Assembly: GCA_031382085.1 (NCBI GenBank)
Contig: JANMYM010000028.1
Location: 1 to 64,000 of the forward strand
DNA from: UBA964 sp031382085
GTDB lineage: Bacteria > Pseudomonadota > Gammaproteobacteria > Steroidobacterales > Steroidobacteraceae
Direction of reading: 5' to 3'
DNA: 64,000 bases
The notes under the pieces are model-generated. The model was not told the origin of the DNA, ran no database searches, and worked only from the letters and a program-made list of their open reading frames with translations. This document shows, piece after piece, positions 63,923-64,000 of this stretch (the stretch's first letter is position 1; every line of letters begins with the position of its first letter). The translations under genes and the position numbers were made by a program.

Positions 63923-64000
63923 CTAGGGTAGCTCTGCACAGGTAACGCGAGGCGCGTTAGGCCGCAAATGACCGGATACAAGGCGCGACCGACGCCATGT

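Noticed and set aside
1..64000. CRISPR arrays, tRNA or rRNA genes, insertion sequences, prophage
   Set aside because: I looked in the spacers and found no spaced direct-repeat arrays, no cloverleaf-like genes, no transposase or integrase motifs and no terminal inverted repeats.
63923..64000. End of sdhA upstream of sdhB
   Set aside because: None of the minus-strand frames in these 78 bp shows the usual SdhA C-terminus, so no call is made.

Overview
The window is chromosomal DNA from a high-GC gammaproteobacterium (low to mid 60s % GC by eye). The gene orders maf / yceD-rpmF-plsX-fabH / rluC / rne, exbB-exbD-msbA-lpxK-ycaR-kdsB and sdhB-sdhE-ygfX-like-rpoE-mucA-mucB-lepA-lepB-rnc-era-recO-acpS are typical of that class. 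The lexA-imuA-imuB-dnaE2 mutagenesis cassette and a DUF1838 gene suggest the Xanthomonadales/Nevskiales/Steroidobacterales side, but this placement is inference. The window is gene-dense and looks like core chromosome. I saw no rRNA, tRNA, CRISPR array, insertion sequence, integrase or prophage.

Layout. 1-7.7 kb: rarA (cut by the window edge), a VanZ-like gene, lolA and ftsK on the minus strand; trxB, a COG3146 acyltransferase-like gene, aat and infA on the plus strand. 7.7-10.4 kb: clpA and clpS, which with aat form an N-end-rule neighbourhood. 10.5-16.3 kb: gspC-D-E-F of a type II secretion system, without the pseudopilin genes. 16.4-23.7 kb: an SOS block transcribed from one LexA box: lexA, a VOC protein, a small unknown ORF, imuA, imuB, dnaE2. 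23.9-25.9 kb: a secreted protein of unknown function, a membrane-anchored HExxH protein and an alanine-rich lipoprotein, closed by a terminator. 25.9-33.4 kb: fatty-acid initiation genes, rpmF, maf, rluC and RNase E with a structured leader of about 390 nt. 33.4-45 kb: lipid A/KDO synthesis and export, ExbBD, ComEC and LolCDE. 45-49.4 kb: a small periplasmic protein, mfd and csiV. 49.4-62.5 kb: a long minus-strand run of tightly coupled genes from rpoE-mucA-mucB through lepA-lepB-rnc-era-recO-acpS to nagZ and a Tat-exported DUF1838 protein. 62.6-63.9 kb: a YgfX-like fragment, sdhE and sdhB.

Main themes are envelope biogenesis (Lol, Msb/Lpx/Kds, sigma-E control, T2SS), genome maintenance (RarA, FtsK, Mfd, RecO, LexA/ImuAB/DnaE2) and RNA metabolism (RNase E, RNase III, RluC, RlmD, Era, LepA, IF-1).

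The two most unusual signals lie outside the gene list. First, the short word (C/G)CTAACA is strongly over-represented on both strands and in all reading frames: about 95-100 copies of CTAACA or its complement by eye, against about 14 expected from base composition. That is the density of a DNA-uptake or other genome-signalling word, and comEC is in the same window. Second, several first genes of transcription units have a promoter -10 box only 6-11 nt before the start codon (trxB, clpS, yceD, lolC, csiV, mfd), which suggests leaderless or nearly leaderless mRNAs.
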